In this document: piece by piece, positions 26,351-35,494 of the stretch
Position numbering within the stretch: the stretch's first letter is position 1
Layout: every line of letters begins with the position of its first letter
Source of the DNA: Kordiimonas lipolytica
GTDB lineage: Bacteria; Pseudomonadota; Alphaproteobacteria; Sphingomonadales; Kordiimonadaceae
Assembly: GCF_001550065.1 (NCBI RefSeq)
Contig: NZ_LRUB01000002.1
Location: 305,925 to 369,924 of the forward strand
DNA: 64,000 nucleotides
Direction: 5' to 3'
Position numbers and translations under genes: made by a program
Notes under the pieces: generated by a model
Told to the model about the DNA's origin: nothing
Databases searched by the model: none
What the model saw: only the letters and a program-made list of their open reading frames with translations

Positions 26351-27115
26351 TCAGACGTTCAGAAGCCAGGCGCCGACCTTCAGACGCACGTCAAGATCGG
26401 GGGCCACCTCACCCTGTGGGGCAATGGGCCAGTCCCATTCTTCAATCGGGTCGCCCGGCAACAGGGTGCGATCAACGGTCTGGATAATATGCGGTGCAGT
26501 GCCAGTGACTTCCACGCGTTCATAATCCGTGATCAAAAGCACCGGGCAATCCATGGCCAGAAGCGCCCGCACATGGGCCTTTTGCACAGCTGAGGTGATT
26601 TTTTGTTCCTGTTCGTCCGCGGGTGGGCTGGAGGCAAAAGCAAGAGGCAGTTGGCTCAGCACATTGCAACTGATGGCCATCCCGAAGCCCACAAGCGGCA
26701 GCGGTGCCATATCCGGTGGGCTGAAGGCCGTGTTCTTGTCGCCCAACCAGAATTCCTCAAGCATGCCTGTGAGATCAGCGCGCTCGAACTCTATGTTCCC
26801 AAATGATCGGATAGCCCGGCGGGTACGGCGGGTTTCAACGGCGTCCATCAGAAGCGCTCCTGCCGGGTGATCATTAAGCGCTGCCAGTGGCACGTCAAGG
26901 CATAGCCCAGCGCCCATCAAGAGGATCGGTTCATTTGGGTCTGCCTGATGAAGGTGGGCAGTGATACATTCCTTGGTGTGCTGCAGATGCTCTGCCCAGA
27001 AGGCTTTTTGCCTACGGTGGCGACCAAGGATGCCCGCAATTTCGCGCACCAGCCCTCCTTCACGGGCACCGGGCACCGCGCGAACGGTCAGGACGGTCAG
27101 GAATTCTTCAATCAT
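26351..27115 (-). CDS. Uncharacterised protein with methyltransferase-like Rossmann motifs
   Basis: A 254-residue cytoplasmic protein. The stretch ILLMGAGLCLDVPL followed by ALLMDAVE, then FERADLTG, resembles motifs I, II and III of class I S-adenosylmethionine methyltransferases, but the rest is not recognisable and I would not name a reaction. The ATG overlaps the stop of the upstream FAD-linked oxidase gene as ATGA, which implies coupled translation and a shared job. Ten bases separate its stop from the convergent deacylase-like gene. No signal peptide or membrane segment is seen. Confidence 0.6.
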   Translation of the reverse strand: MIEEFLTVLTVRAVPGAREGGLVREIAGILGRHRRQKAFWAEHLQHTKECITAHLHQADPNEPILLMGAGLCLDVPLAALNDHPAGALLMDAVETRRTRRAIRSFGNIEFERADLTGMLEEFWLGDKNTAFSPPDMAPLPLVGFGMAISCNVLSQLPLAFASSPPADEQEQKITSAVQKAHVRALLAMDCPVLLITDYERVEVTGTAPHIIQTVDRTLLPGDPIEEWDWPIAPQGEVAPDLDVRLKVGAWLLNV

Positions 27116-28497
27116 GGTTCACTATCCATCCCAGGCAGAAGCTTGCCTGGGTTCATAATGCCGATGGGGTCAAGAGCCGCCTTGATCTGGCGCATCAGGT
27201 GAAGGGCAGGGCCCTTTTCCTGCTCCAGATACTTCATTTTGCCAAGGCCAATGCCGTGTTCGCCCGTGCAGGTGCCACCCATCTCAATCGCGCGGGTTAC
27301 CATGCGGTCGTGCAGATCGTCGAGCGCGCGCATTTCCCCCAGATTGTTCGGGTCCGCCAGCAGGATTGTGTGGAAATTGCCGTCGCCCACATGGCCTACC
27401 ATGGTGCCAACGATGGGGCTTTCATCCATGTCAAAGCGGGTTTCGCGCATACAGTCCCCAAGCCTTGAGATAGGCACGCATACGTCTGTTGTCATGATGT
27501 GTTTGCCTGGAGCCATGGCGCGGGTGGCATAATAAAGCTGGTGGCGCGCGTGCCACAGCTTGTTTATGTCTTCCTGCCTCTCGGCGAATTCAATGTCCGA
27601 TCCGCCCATCTCGGACGCTAGTTCAGAAAAAGCGCTGACCTCTGCGTCGACTGCGGCGGCACTGCCGTGAAATTCCAGGAACAGGGTGGGCGCTTCCTTG
27701 TGCTCGAGGCCTGAGTATGTATTCACAGCCTTGACGGACAATTCGTCCAAAAGCTCAATCCGCGCGACCGGCAGCCCCATCTGGATGGTGGCAATCACCG
27801 CACTTGTAGCCGCATCAAGGTTTGGGAAGTGGCACACCCCCGCCATCAGCTTTTCTGGCCTACCATAAACCCGCAGACTCATTTCCGTCACCACGCCAAG
27901 CGTGCCCTCAGACCCAGCAAAAAGGTGCGTCAGATCATACCCTGCAGCCGATTTGCGTGCGCGGTTCCCGGTCTCAATGATTTCGCCTGTGGCGGTGACG
28001 ACCTGCAGGGACAGCAGTTGTTCACGCATGGTGCCGTACCGGACTGCATTGGTGCCAGATGCGCGGGTGCCCACCATGCCGCCCAGCGTGCAATCGGCCC
28101 CCGGGTCGACCGGGAAGAATAGGCCCTTGTCGCGCAGATGCGTATTGAGTGCCTGTCTGGTAACGCCCGCCTGGACACGGACATCAAGGTCGGCTTCGTT
28201 AACGGCAAGGACACGGTTCATCAGGCTTAGATCTATGGTCAGGCCGCCATGAGGGGCGGTGACATGCCCTTCGAGCGACGTACCGGCCCCAAAGGGGATC
28301 ACCGGCATGCGGTGGCGGGCGCAGATGCGCACAGCGTCGGCGACCTCTTCCGTGGTGCCTGCATGAAGGACGGCATCCGGCATCATCACGGCATGCGAGC
28401 TTTCATCCGCGCCATGTTGCTCCCGGTCAGCGGATGCCAGGCTCAGCTTTGCGCCGAAGCGTGCTGTCAGGTCAGAAATGGCCAAGTCTTTGTTCAT
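27112..28497 (-). CDS. FAD-linked oxidase, D-lactate dehydrogenase / glycolate oxidase GlcD type
   Basis: A 461-residue flavoprotein of the FAD-binding PCMH/VAO type. The FAD-binding part (about 40-215) has VIPFGAGTSLEGH and GADCTLGGMVGTRASGTNAVRYGTM split by the usual spacing, and the C-terminal FAD-oxidase domain ends in TCTGEHGIGLGKMKYL near residue 425. Such enzymes oxidise D-2-hydroxyacids, such as D-lactate or glycolate, and pass electrons to quinone or cytochrome. Given gloB 2.6 kb away, D-lactate is a plausible substrate, but this is inference. It is translationally coupled to a downstream methyltransferase-like gene. No Shine-Dalgarno sequence is obvious. Confidence 0.86.
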   Translation of the reverse strand: MNKDLAISDLTARFGAKLSLASADREQHGADESSHAVMMPDAVLHAGTTEEVADAVRICARHRMPVIPFGAGTSLEGHVTAPHGGLTIDLSLMNRVLAVNEADLDVRVQAGVTRQALNTHLRDKGLFFPVDPGADCTLGGMVGTRASGTNAVRYGTMREQLLSLQVVTATGEIIETGNRARKSAAGYDLTHLFAGSEGTLGVVTEMSLRVYGRPEKLMAGVCHFPNLDAATSAVIATIQMGLPVARIELLDELSVKAVNTYSGLEHKEAPTLFLEFHGSAAAVDAEVSAFSELASEMGGSDIEFAERQEDINKLWHARHQLYYATRAMAPGKHIMTTDVCVPISRLGDCMRETRFDMDESPIVGTMVGHVGDGNFHTILLADPNNLGEMRALDDLHDRMVTRAIEMGGTCTGEHGIGLGKMKYLEQEKGPALHLMRQIKAALDPIGIMNPGKLLPGMDSEP

Positions 28498-28632
28498 AGG
28501 GTCATTTTACAGAAGCTGAATTATTTGGCGAGAGTAGAATGAATTATGCAGGCCAACCCAAGTCTGTTAACAGAACATCAAGCCTTGGGACTTAGGGTGT
28601 TAGTGCAAATGTGGGGGCAGGGGCGGTTTTAT

Positions 28633-31056
28633 ATGCTGACGCAAGTCATAACAAATATCCTCAACGAGCATGATTTTCGCGTCCTCGGCCTTGCCGGTCT
28701 TATTTCGCTGATGTGCGCCTTTACCGCGGTTCTGATGGCTCAGCGCGCAAGAGAGTCCGCCGAAAAGGACCGCTGGCGCTGGCTTTTGAAATCTGCCGTT
28801 GTGGTGGGTGGCGGTTTCTGGGCAGCTCATTTCATAGCGATACTGGGGTGGGATCAGGGCATGGCCATTGCCCATGGCTTCTGGCTGAACGTGATGTCAG
28901 GCGCCGTGATGATCGGGTCTGTTGGCATAGGCCTTTATATCGCCACCTATAACCGGACCAAACGCGCGCGCCTTCTGGCTGGGCTGATTGTAGGCGCTGG
29001 GCTGGCGCTGATGCATTTCGTAGAACAGCAGTCCCTGATGCTTCAGGGCACGATCTTTACCGATGTCTGGTTCAATGCCGTTGCCGTTTTGGCCACGCTT
29101 CCGTTTACCGGTATCGGTTTTGTGGTCATGAACAAGACCTACGACCGGGTCAGGCTGCTTCTTGCCACAGCGCTTCTTGCAGGCGCTCCTCTTGTGCTTC
29201 ATGTGATTGCCATGGCGGGGACAACCATTGTGCCTGATGCCATGCAGCCGGTCCCCGACCGGATATTCACAGATGTGGTACTGGGTTTTGGCGTGTCCCT
29301 TGGGGCGTTTGCGGTTCTGGGTATAAGCTTGGCCATGGTGATTATGGATATTCACCTGACCGAGCATCAGTCGGTTGAGGTTTCGCGCCTTCAGGGGCTT
29401 GCGGACGCTGCCATTGAAGGCATCGTGGTGGTGGATTATGGCGGGCATATCGTTGATGCCAACCCAAGCTTCCTATCGCTTGTCTGCCATAGCGCGCGCC
29501 AACTGAGGGGGCAGGATTTCGCCCGATATTTTCATGATTTCCCGCGCGGGGAAACAGTCACCAACCTGTCGGAACGGGCGGAGCATGTTGAAGAGACCAC
29601 GCTTGTCAGCTCTGTTGGTGAAGAGATCCCGACGGAGCTGTTTTTCAAGTGCGCGATTGTTCGCGGCGAACCCCACAATGTGGTGATTGTCAGGGACCTG
29701 CGTGAACGCCGCGCCGCCGAACAGCGGATCAATTATCTGGCCAACTATGACATGCTGACCGGCCTTGCCAACCGCCAATTGATGATGGACCGGTTGGGGC
29801 AAAGCATCCCGACGGCATTGGCGCACGACCAGAAAGTCATCCTTCACTTCATCGACCTGGATTCCTTCAAAGAAATGAACACAACCATCGGCCAGCATAA
29901 CGCGGATCAGCTTCTGAAGTTTATCGCTGGGCGCATTTCAACTGTGATGCGCGGTATGGTGACGGTATCGCGCCTGGGCGCCGACCAGTTCTGTGTTGTT
30001 CAGGAAGGGGTCGCTAGTACGGAGAGTGCTGTACTTCTGCTTGAGCGCCTGCGCCGGAAGCTCAGTCAGCCGTTTTCTGTGGCCGGGCGCGAGGTAAAGG
30101 TTACAGCCTGTGTTGGCACAGCCGTCGTCCCAGATGACGCGGATGACCCGAGCACACTTCTGGCGCGCGCAGAGATCGCCATGAAGAAGGCGAAATCCAT
30201 TGGGCGAGGCACCTATTGCTTCTATGAAGAAAGTGTCGACAAGGCGCAGGAGGATCGCCGCAAGCTGAAGCTGGAACTCTCTGGGGCGCTTGAACGAGGA
30301 GAGCTGTTCCTTTTGTATCAGCCACAATTTGACTGCGACACTGGCGTTGCTACCGGCTTTGAGGTGCTGGTGCGCTGGCGACATGCGGAACGCGGCATCA
30401 TCTCACCCGCTGAGTTCATCCCACTAGCCGAAGAAACGGGGGCAATTGTTGAAATTGGCAACTGGATCATCGATGAAGCCTGCAAGGAGGCGGCAAGTTG
30501 GGAAAACCCTCTAAGGGTTGCCGTGAACCTGTCACCGGTTCAGTTCCTTGAAGATCATCTGGCCGGCTATATTGCAGACACGCTTCAGCGACATGGCCTT
30601 GCGCCACGCCGCCTCGAGCTTGAAATCACGGAAGGCGTGCTGATAGAGGACGAAGAACGCGCGCTTGATATGCTCAGAACGCTGAAGGAGAAAGGTGTTC
30701 TGTTGGCGATGGATGACTTTGGAACGGGCTACAGCTCGCTCAGTTATCTCAGGCAATTTCCTTTTGATAAGCTGAAGATCGACCGCAGTTTCATTATCAA
30801 CCTGCAAAGCGACCCGCAGGCGCTGGGTATCGTCAAGGGCATGATCGGGCTCGGGCACGGCCTGGATATCCCGGTGTTGGCAGAGGGTGTGGAGACCGAA
30901 AGCCAGCTTGCGATGCTCCGACTGGAACATGGTGACGAGGTGCAGGGCTTTTTCACCGGCAAGCCAAAGTCAATTGCAGACTATGCCAGCCTGACCAAAG
31001 CATCTGAAAAACAGGATGAGGCCGGTCAGCCGGCGATATCGGGGCGTACAGCCTAA
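28633..31056 (+). CDS. MHYT-PAS-GGDEF-EAL protein, probable c-di-GMP phosphodiesterase
   Basis: An 807-residue membrane regulator. The N-terminus has seven or so helices in the MHYT sensor arrangement (AHFIAIL, LMHFVEQ, VLHVIAM replacing the MHYT quartet), then a PAS domain (about 260-365), a GGDEF domain (about 367-530) whose active loop is degenerate (GADQF at 449-453), and an EAL domain (about 545-790) with an intact EVLVRW at 577-582, DDFGTGYSS and the late Glu in LAEGVETE. It should therefore hydrolyse c-di-GMP and may use GTP only as an allosteric signal. The frame opens at 28546; I prefer 28633 because MHYT proteins usually start just before the EHD segment. The stop overlaps the convergent gene. 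Confidence 0.88.
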   Translation: MLTQVITNILNEHDFRVLGLAGLISLMCAFTAVLMAQRARESAEKDRWRWLLKSAVVVGGGFWAAHFIAILGWDQGMAIAHGFWLNVMSGAVMIGSVGIGLYIATYNRTKRARLLAGLIVGAGLALMHFVEQQSLMLQGTIFTDVWFNAVAVLATLPFTGIGFVVMNKTYDRVRLLLATALLAGAPLVLHVIAMAGTTIVPDAMQPVPDRIFTDVVLGFGVSLGAFAVLGISLAMVIMDIHLTEHQSVEVSRLQGLADAAIEGIVVVDYGGHIVDANPSFLSLVCHSARQLRGQDFARYFHDFPRGETVTNLSERAEHVEETTLVSSVGEEIPTELFFKCAIVRGEPHNVVIVRDLRERRAAEQRINYLANYDMLTGLANRQLMMDRLGQSIPTALAHDQKVILHFIDLDSFKEMNTTIGQHNADQLLKFIAGRISTVMRGMVTVSRLGADQFCVVQEGVASTESAVLLLERLRRKLSQPFSVAGREVKVTACVGTAVVPDDADDPSTLLARAEIAMKKAKSIGRGTYCFYEESVDKAQEDRRKLKLELSGALERGELFLLYQPQFDCDTGVATGFEVLVRWRHAERGIISPAEFIPLAEETGAIVEIGNWIIDEACKEAASWENPLRVAVNLSPVQFLEDHLAGYIADTLQRHGLAPRRLELEITEGVLIEDEERALDMLRTLKEKGVLLAMDDFGTGYSSLSYLRQFPFDKLKIDRSFIINLQSDPQALGIVKGMIGLGHGLDIPVLAEGVETESQLAMLRLEHGDEVQGFFTGKPKSIADYASLTKASEKQDEAGQPAISGRTA

Positions 31057-31895
31057 CGCCCTTCGGCGAGCAGTGCCCCGAGCTTTTCACTGAACGCCAG
31101 TGCGGAAACCCCGATGCTATTATGCTTTGTGCCACTGCGGTGCGATACCGTGGTGATGCCAATAACCCGATACCCTCCCGTCAGCTGTTGTAGGATCGGG
31201 CCACCGCTATCGCCATTCAGCGACAGACAAGTGGTTACCAGCACATGCCCTTTATAAGGGGCGGCAACGATCTGGCAGTTTTCTTCCAGCGACAGGATGT
31301 GCGCCCGGTCGCCGGCATACCCGGCAGTGGTCACCTGGGGCATTATCGAAACTAGCTCAGGTTCCGTATGTTTCCCGGGCAAAAGGTCGGGGTGAAGCTC
31401 AAGAAAGCCAATGTCGGCGCCGATGGGGTCAGTCAGGATAAGCAAGGCCCAGTCTTGGGACCAGTTTGCCGGATTTATCGCCGCATTTTCGAGGTTGAAG
31501 TCCTTACCGAGGATATAGCCTTTGACCCTTGAGTGGGCGATATAGTCGCCTTTTGCGTAGCCTGCCAGAAAATGAAGATTGTTGGGAACCGATCGTTTTT
31601 TCGTGCGCGGGGAATAGACACAATGGGCCGCTGTCAGCACCAGTTTTTCGCCCACAAGCGTGCCGCTGCAGTGGGTCAGGCCGTTGTTGTTTACACGCCC
31701 AATGGCACGCCAGGGCGCTTCGCTGCTGTCCACCGTGCGGCGCTTGAAGCTGGTGACCACATTTTCAGGCACACGGCCTTCAGCTGCCCGCATGCGCTTC
31801 AGGCGTTCTTCCGGCGTCATGGTCGCGTCCTGGTCCTGTGCCCATACAGGCACAGCCAAAAGCACGAAGGCGATTATGGCTAAGGTCCTAATCAT
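31053..31895 (-). CDS. Secreted trypsin-like serine protease (S1)
   Basis: A 280-residue S1 chymotrypsin-fold protease with a signal peptide ([17 protein letters not shown]). The triad is visible: His91 in LTAAHCV, Asp148 in SQDWALL and Ser230 in NGDSGGP. A propeptide-like stretch (about 21-60) precedes the domain. It is probably periplasmic or secreted and resembles the V8/glutamyl-endopeptidase-like bacterial group. Its start overlaps the end of hisI by eight bases, an odd partner for a biosynthetic gene. The stop overlaps that of the convergent EAL gene. The substrate is unknown. Confidence 0.88.
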   Translation of the reverse strand: MIRTLAIIAFVLLAVPVWAQDQDATMTPEERLKRMRAAEGRVPENVVTSFKRRTVDSSEAPWRAIGRVNNNGLTHCSGTLVGEKLVLTAAHCVYSPRTKKRSVPNNLHFLAGYAKGDYIAHSRVKGYILGKDFNLENAAINPANWSQDWALLILTDPIGADIGFLELHPDLLPGKHTEPELVSIMPQVTTAGYAGDRAHILSLEENCQIVAAPYKGHVLVTTCLSLNGDSGGPILQQLTGGYRVIGITTVSHRSGTKHNSIGVSALAFSEKLGALLAEGR

Positions 31896-32310
31896 CCGTA
31901 TTCAGCTTGGGCGGTTCTGTGTCGCTTACAGGGATGTTTACTGTGATGCTGCGGTAGAAGCAGCTGGGGTGTCCCACGTGACAGCATTTTCCCCCTTTTT
32001 GCTCCACAACAAGCCACAGCGCATCCTGGTCGCAGTCTGTGCGGAATTCCTTCACCAGTTGAAATTCGCCAGAGGTAGCGCCCTTGTGCCAAAGCTCCTG
32101 GCGGGAGCGGCTGAAATAATGCGCCTCGCCTGTCTCGATGGTGCGCTCAATGGCCTCAGCGTTCATCCAGGCCTGCATCAATACCCGGCCCGTTGTTGCG
32201 CAGGTGGTGACAACAGGGATCAGGCCCTGGTCATCGAACTTGGGGGCGAAGGCATCGCCTGTTTCCACAGTCTTTCTGTCAGCCCGGTCTGCAAACTGGA
32301 TTTTGGTCAT
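31888..32310 (-). CDS. hisI: Phosphoribosyl-AMP cyclohydrolase (histidine biosynthesis)
   Basis: A 140-residue HisI, which opens the purine ring of phosphoribosyl-AMP in the third step of histidine synthesis. Conserved parts are [19 protein letters not shown] (Trp74), the magnesium-binding DCDQD at 92-96 and the zinc-binding CCHVGHPSC with Cys109/Cys110, His111 and Cys117. Length matches the single-domain enzyme. The start at 32310 is chosen over the in-frame 32355 because it fits the family. In many alphaproteobacteria hisI adjoins folE; here an RTX gene lies between them. A trypsin-like protease gene overlaps its 3' end. Confidence 0.95.
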   Translation of the reverse strand: MTKIQFADRADRKTVETGDAFAPKFDDQGLIPVVTTCATTGRVLMQAWMNAEAIERTIETGEAHYFSRSRQELWHKGATSGEFQLVKEFRTDCDQDALWLVVEQKGGKCCHVGHPSCFYRSITVNIPVSDTEPPKLNTDD

Positions 32311-32321
32311 TGGTACGCTCT

Positions 32322-32362
32322 TAAAAATAACAAAGCGGCATGATCGCCCGATCACACCGCTT
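32322..32362 (-). terminator. Rho-independent terminator of the RTX gene
   Basis: Long stem with arms AAGCGG and TGATCG pairing with CGATCA and CCGCTT, interrupted by a symmetric two-base internal loop. On the minus strand it is followed by TGTTATTTTTAA. It lies about 25 bases beyond the RTX stop at 32388 and just before hisI. Confidence 0.75.
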
Positions 32363-32387
32363 CATCAAGTCTCTTGCTTCGATTTTA

Positions 32388-34433
32388 TCAGAAGATGAAA
32401 TTATCCGTGGCCAGTTCGCCCATTGTAACACCGGTCAGCAGCACGCTGTCACCGCCACCAAGATCAATCAACAGGCCTTCCGTCGTGTCGGTGGCTGCGG
32501 CCTGAACGCTGGCGAGGTCTGTGAAGTCTGTGCTGGTGCCAGAGAGGTTCAAGGTGTCTTCCTCAAGACTGAAGCCTTCAACAATGTCACTACCGCTGCC
32601 GCTTTCAAAGATCAGAACATCGGCTTCGCTGCCGGGCCGAAGGATATCGTCACCACTGCCGCCATTGAGTGTGTCGGCACCTGTGCCTCCATACAGCGTG
32701 TCGTTGCCCGCGCCGCCGCTGATGATGTCTGCATCGGCACCGCCGTATAGTTCATCGTTGCCGTCGCCGCCATTTATGACATCATCTTCTGAGCCGCCGA
32801 AAATGATGTCGTCGCCATCATCGCCAGACAATGTATCTGCCCCCAATCCACCGCCGAGTGTGTCTTGGTCTTTACCTCCATAGCCGAGATCGTCTCCGGC
32901 ACCAGTCCATATTTGGTCCCCACCGGTACGACCGGTTATTTCATCATTACCATCGCCGCCAAACAGGAAATCGCCATCCGCGCCGCCGTCGATGGCGTCG
33001 TTACCATCGTTTCCGTGAATATTATCCCGGCCACGTTGGCCATATTGGTGATCGTCATTGCTGCTACCTGTCAAACGGTCACCGTCATCGCCACCATAAG
33101 TGTAAACACGCTCGAATTCACCACTTACCAAAGTGTCTCGGCCCGTACCGCCAAATAAGCTTGCGGCTGAAGCGTTGGCTACAAGGCGATCATGCCCGCC
33201 GTCTCCGTAGAGGAATGTGTGTTGCCCGTTTGCCTGAAGCAAATCGTTCCCCTCGCCTCCTCGCAATTTATTATATTCGCCACTGCCCACGATTGTGTCG
33301 TCTCCGCTAGCGCCGGAGACTTCCAACTGGTTGCCAACGCCTTCGATAAGGTCGCCGTCTTCGGTGACTGTGTACACGTTAAGGGCGACATTCAAATCTG
33401 ACGGGGTTTCGTAGCCGGTGAGGTCGATTGTATCATTGCCAAGAACAAGATTCTCGATTTGCATGGCAGGGTTCGAGCCGAAAAATCCGATTACATCGAT
33501 GCTGGCGATTACTTCATGGTTATTGTTCAAGATGTTGATTTTGAGGTTGTGATAGAAGCTTGAGCCGGAAAAGGCGATGTTGTCGGCACTATGAGCGATA
33601 TTGGAGATATCGAGGATATCTACTTCGCCTTCTACTGAGGTGCTGCCTAGTTCAGAAATGCTGACTTCAAATTCTTCGGTGGACGCTTCTATATCCCAGT
33701 CCAGAATATAGCGATCGCTGCCATTGCCGCCAAAAAGGAAGGCCGGGCCTGCCAGTGAGTGATACAGGATGTCATCGTCACTACCACCATAAAGGCTCTG
33801 CCTAATGGCACCAGTATGCAATACGTCTTGCCCACCTTCTCCCAGGGCGACCGCATCCGGTGCGCTTCCAAGCGTGATGGTGTCATTTCCCTCTAGGCCA
33901 CTGATGTCCAGAGTTAAGCTGTCTGTTGTAATGATGTCATCACCGTCGGTGGCGCCAAAGAAAAAGATACCGTTCATCGCCGCGCCGCTGATTCCCATTG
34001 GGATATTCAGGCTATCTGTTCCGATTTTCAGGGTTTCGATCTGGGTATGGGAAAGATTTCTGTGCGAGACATCAACTTGTCCGACGAATTCGCCATCCTC
34101 ATAAACCCGGATGCCAAATATGTTGGAATAGGTGCCGCTGAAGCGAATATCCGTCAGGTTGCCCGCAACTGCGGACAGGTCCAATGTGTCGTTGCCCCAG
34201 CCACTTTCAGGGTATGCGGCGGATTCGGTTTCCGATATCCAGGTAAAGTATGGCTCGTCCGCTGAATGGGTTTCCCAATTAACCACATAAAGATCGTCGC
34301 CATCGCCGCCATGCAAGGAGGTATGATTGCCGTCACCTGTGGATAATGTGTCGTTTCCGTCCCTGCCAGCCAGAATATCATTATCCCCTGCCGTCAGAAC
34401 GTCGTCAGTGTCAGTGCCTTCGATATATGACAT
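32388..34433 (-). CDS. RTX-type calcium-binding repeat protein, probable type I secretion substrate
   Basis: A 681-residue acidic protein with many GGxGxDxLx nonapeptide repeats, first loosely (residues 1-60 and 180-250) and then densely (about 400-600), which bind calcium as a beta-roll. A C-terminal segment (VLIFESGSGSDIVEGF onward) and the final DNFIF match the cap and secretion signal of serralysin/RTX proteins exported by type I secretion. No enzymatic domain is visible, and no type I secretion genes are in the window. Base composition is visibly more AT-rich than the neighbours, and it sits between hisI and folE, so horizontal acquisition is likely. The start follows GGGGGAC. Confidence 0.85.
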   Translation of the reverse strand: MSYIEGTDTDDVLTAGDNDILAGRDGNDTLSTGDGNHTSLHGGDGDDLYVVNWETHSADEPYFTWISETESAAYPESGWGNDTLDLSAVAGNLTDIRFSGTYSNIFGIRVYEDGEFVGQVDVSHRNLSHTQIETLKIGTDSLNIPMGISGAAMNGIFFFGATDGDDIITTDSLTLDISGLEGNDTITLGSAPDAVALGEGGQDVLHTGAIRQSLYGGSDDDILYHSLAGPAFLFGGNGSDRYILDWDIEASTEEFEVSISELGSTSVEGEVDILDISNIAHSADNIAFSGSSFYHNLKINILNNNHEVIASIDVIGFFGSNPAMQIENLVLGNDTIDLTGYETPSDLNVALNVYTVTEDGDLIEGVGNQLEVSGASGDDTIVGSGEYNKLRGGEGNDLLQANGQHTFLYGDGGHDRLVANASAASLFGGTGRDTLVSGEFERVYTYGGDDGDRLTGSSNDDHQYGQRGRDNIHGNDGNDAIDGGADGDFLFGGDGNDEITGRTGGDQIWTGAGDDLGYGGKDQDTLGGGLGADTLSGDDGDDIIFGGSEDDVINGGDGNDELYGGADADIISGGAGNDTLYGGTGADTLNGGSGDDILRPGSEADVLIFESGSGSDIVEGFSLEEDTLNLSGTSTDFTDLASVQAAATDTTEGLLIDLGGGDSVLLTGVTMGELATDNFIF
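32640..33030 (-). repeat. Dense RTX nonapeptide-repeat block inside the RTX gene
   Basis: Tandem 27-base units coding for GGxGxDxIx variants, diverged from one another at the DNA level. They are calcium-binding protein repeats and not a CRISPR or satellite array. Confidence 0.8.
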
Positions 34434-34542
34434 TCGATGTCCCCCAATCTCTGTCATCGATAGTCTCAATATGTGTATTTTTTCACATAAATGTGGTATG
34501 TGGGAGTGTCAATGCGTTCTCCCTCCCCCCTTCCCAAATTTG

Positions 34543-34580
34543 AGAGAAAGAAAAGGCTTACTCCCGGAAGAAGTAAGCCT
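34543..34580 (-). terminator. Rho-independent terminator of folE
   Basis: Stem AGGCTTACT/AGTAAGCCT (34554-34562 with 34572-34580) around a nine-base loop. On the minus strand it is followed by TTTTCTTTCTC. It starts 28 bases after the folE stop. Confidence 0.85.
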
Positions 34581-34607
34581 ATTTGTGATCGGCTGCAAAC
34601 ACCTGTT

Positions 34608-35267
34608 CTATCCGCGCACCATGTCCCAGAAACGGCGCTCCTGGTCGGCTTCGCGGAAACAACCACGGAACTGGCGGGTGATGGTATAGACATCACTGTG
34701 CTTCACGCCGCGGCAGGACATGCAGCTGTGCGTGGCGTCCACCACCACGGCCACGCCTTTGGGCTTCAGATATTTTTCAATCGCGTCGGCGATCTGCGCG
34801 GTCATGGTTTCCTGCGTCTGCAGCCGCTTTGCATAAGCCTCGACGATGCGTGCAAGCTTGGAGATGCCGACTACTGATCCATTCGGCATATAGGCCACAT
34901 GCGCTGTGCCCAAAACGGGCACCATATGGTGCTCGCAGTGGCTCTCGACTTTGATACCGCGCAGCACCACCATGTCGTCGTAGCCCGCGACTTCTTCAAA
35001 TGTGCGCGACAGGATGTCGGCCGGGTCGTCTCCGTAGCCCTTGAAGAATTCCTGATAGGCTTTGGTGACACGCTTAGGTGTGTCCAAGAGGCCTTCTCGG
35101 GTCGGATCGTCGCCCGCCCAGCGGATCAGCGTGCGCACGGCCTCTTCGGCTTCGGCACGGCTTGGCTTGAGCACACGTGGGGTATTTCCTGCGCCTGCGT
35201 CCCCACGGGCGTCATCAGGGATTACCTTCAGTTCAGAGCCATTGGCCCTTTCAAGTACGGCATCCAT
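34608..35267 (-). CDS. folE: GTP cyclohydrolase I
   Basis: A 219-residue GTP cyclohydrolase I, the first step of tetrahydrofolate and related pterin synthesis (GTP to dihydroneopterin triphosphate). Zinc ligands Cys111 and His114 ([10 protein letters not shown]) and Cys182 (THSCMSCRG) are present, as are the core segments [13 protein letters not shown] and [15 protein letters not shown]. The first 35 residues are a poorly conserved extension, common in alphaproteobacteria. A clear terminator follows. An IscU-like gene is divergent on the other side of a 227-base gap. Confidence 0.96.
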   Translation of the reverse strand: MDAVLERANGSELKVIPDDARGDAGAGNTPRVLKPSRAEAEEAVRTLIRWAGDDPTREGLLDTPKRVTKAYQEFFKGYGDDPADILSRTFEEVAGYDDMVVLRGIKVESHCEHHMVPVLGTAHVAYMPNGSVVGISKLARIVEAYAKRLQTQETMTAQIADAIEKYLKPKGVAVVVDATHSCMSCRGVKHSDVYTITRQFRGCFREADQERRFWDMVRG

Positions 35268-35494
35268 CTAAAATTCCTTTCTGTGGATGATGGCCAACCT
35301 CATGTCGTCGGGTCGGCTATGGAATCGGTTTCCGGCGCGGGGCGCTTCGGAAACACCGATAGATATGGTCAGGATTAGCTGGAAATCAAGGCAAAGGCAA
35401 GATTTCTGAACCATGGGCCAAATCCTTCTTGGCATTCACTTACAGTCGGCTTACGTAAGGGGTGAACCTCTGGATCACTGGTTTGGGGCCTTTT

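Noticed and set aside
32640..33030. Tandem repeats that could suggest a CRISPR or satellite array
   Set aside because: The units are 27 bases, in frame, diverged and encode the RTX calcium motif, so they are protein repeats.
34470..34489. TATGTG-N8-CACATA dyad before the RTX gene
   Set aside because: Only six-base arms in an AT-rich stretch; not distinguishable from chance.
35450..35459. Palindrome CTTACGTAAG upstream of the IscU-like gene
   Set aside because: Ten-base palindromes are expected occasionally; no supporting context.
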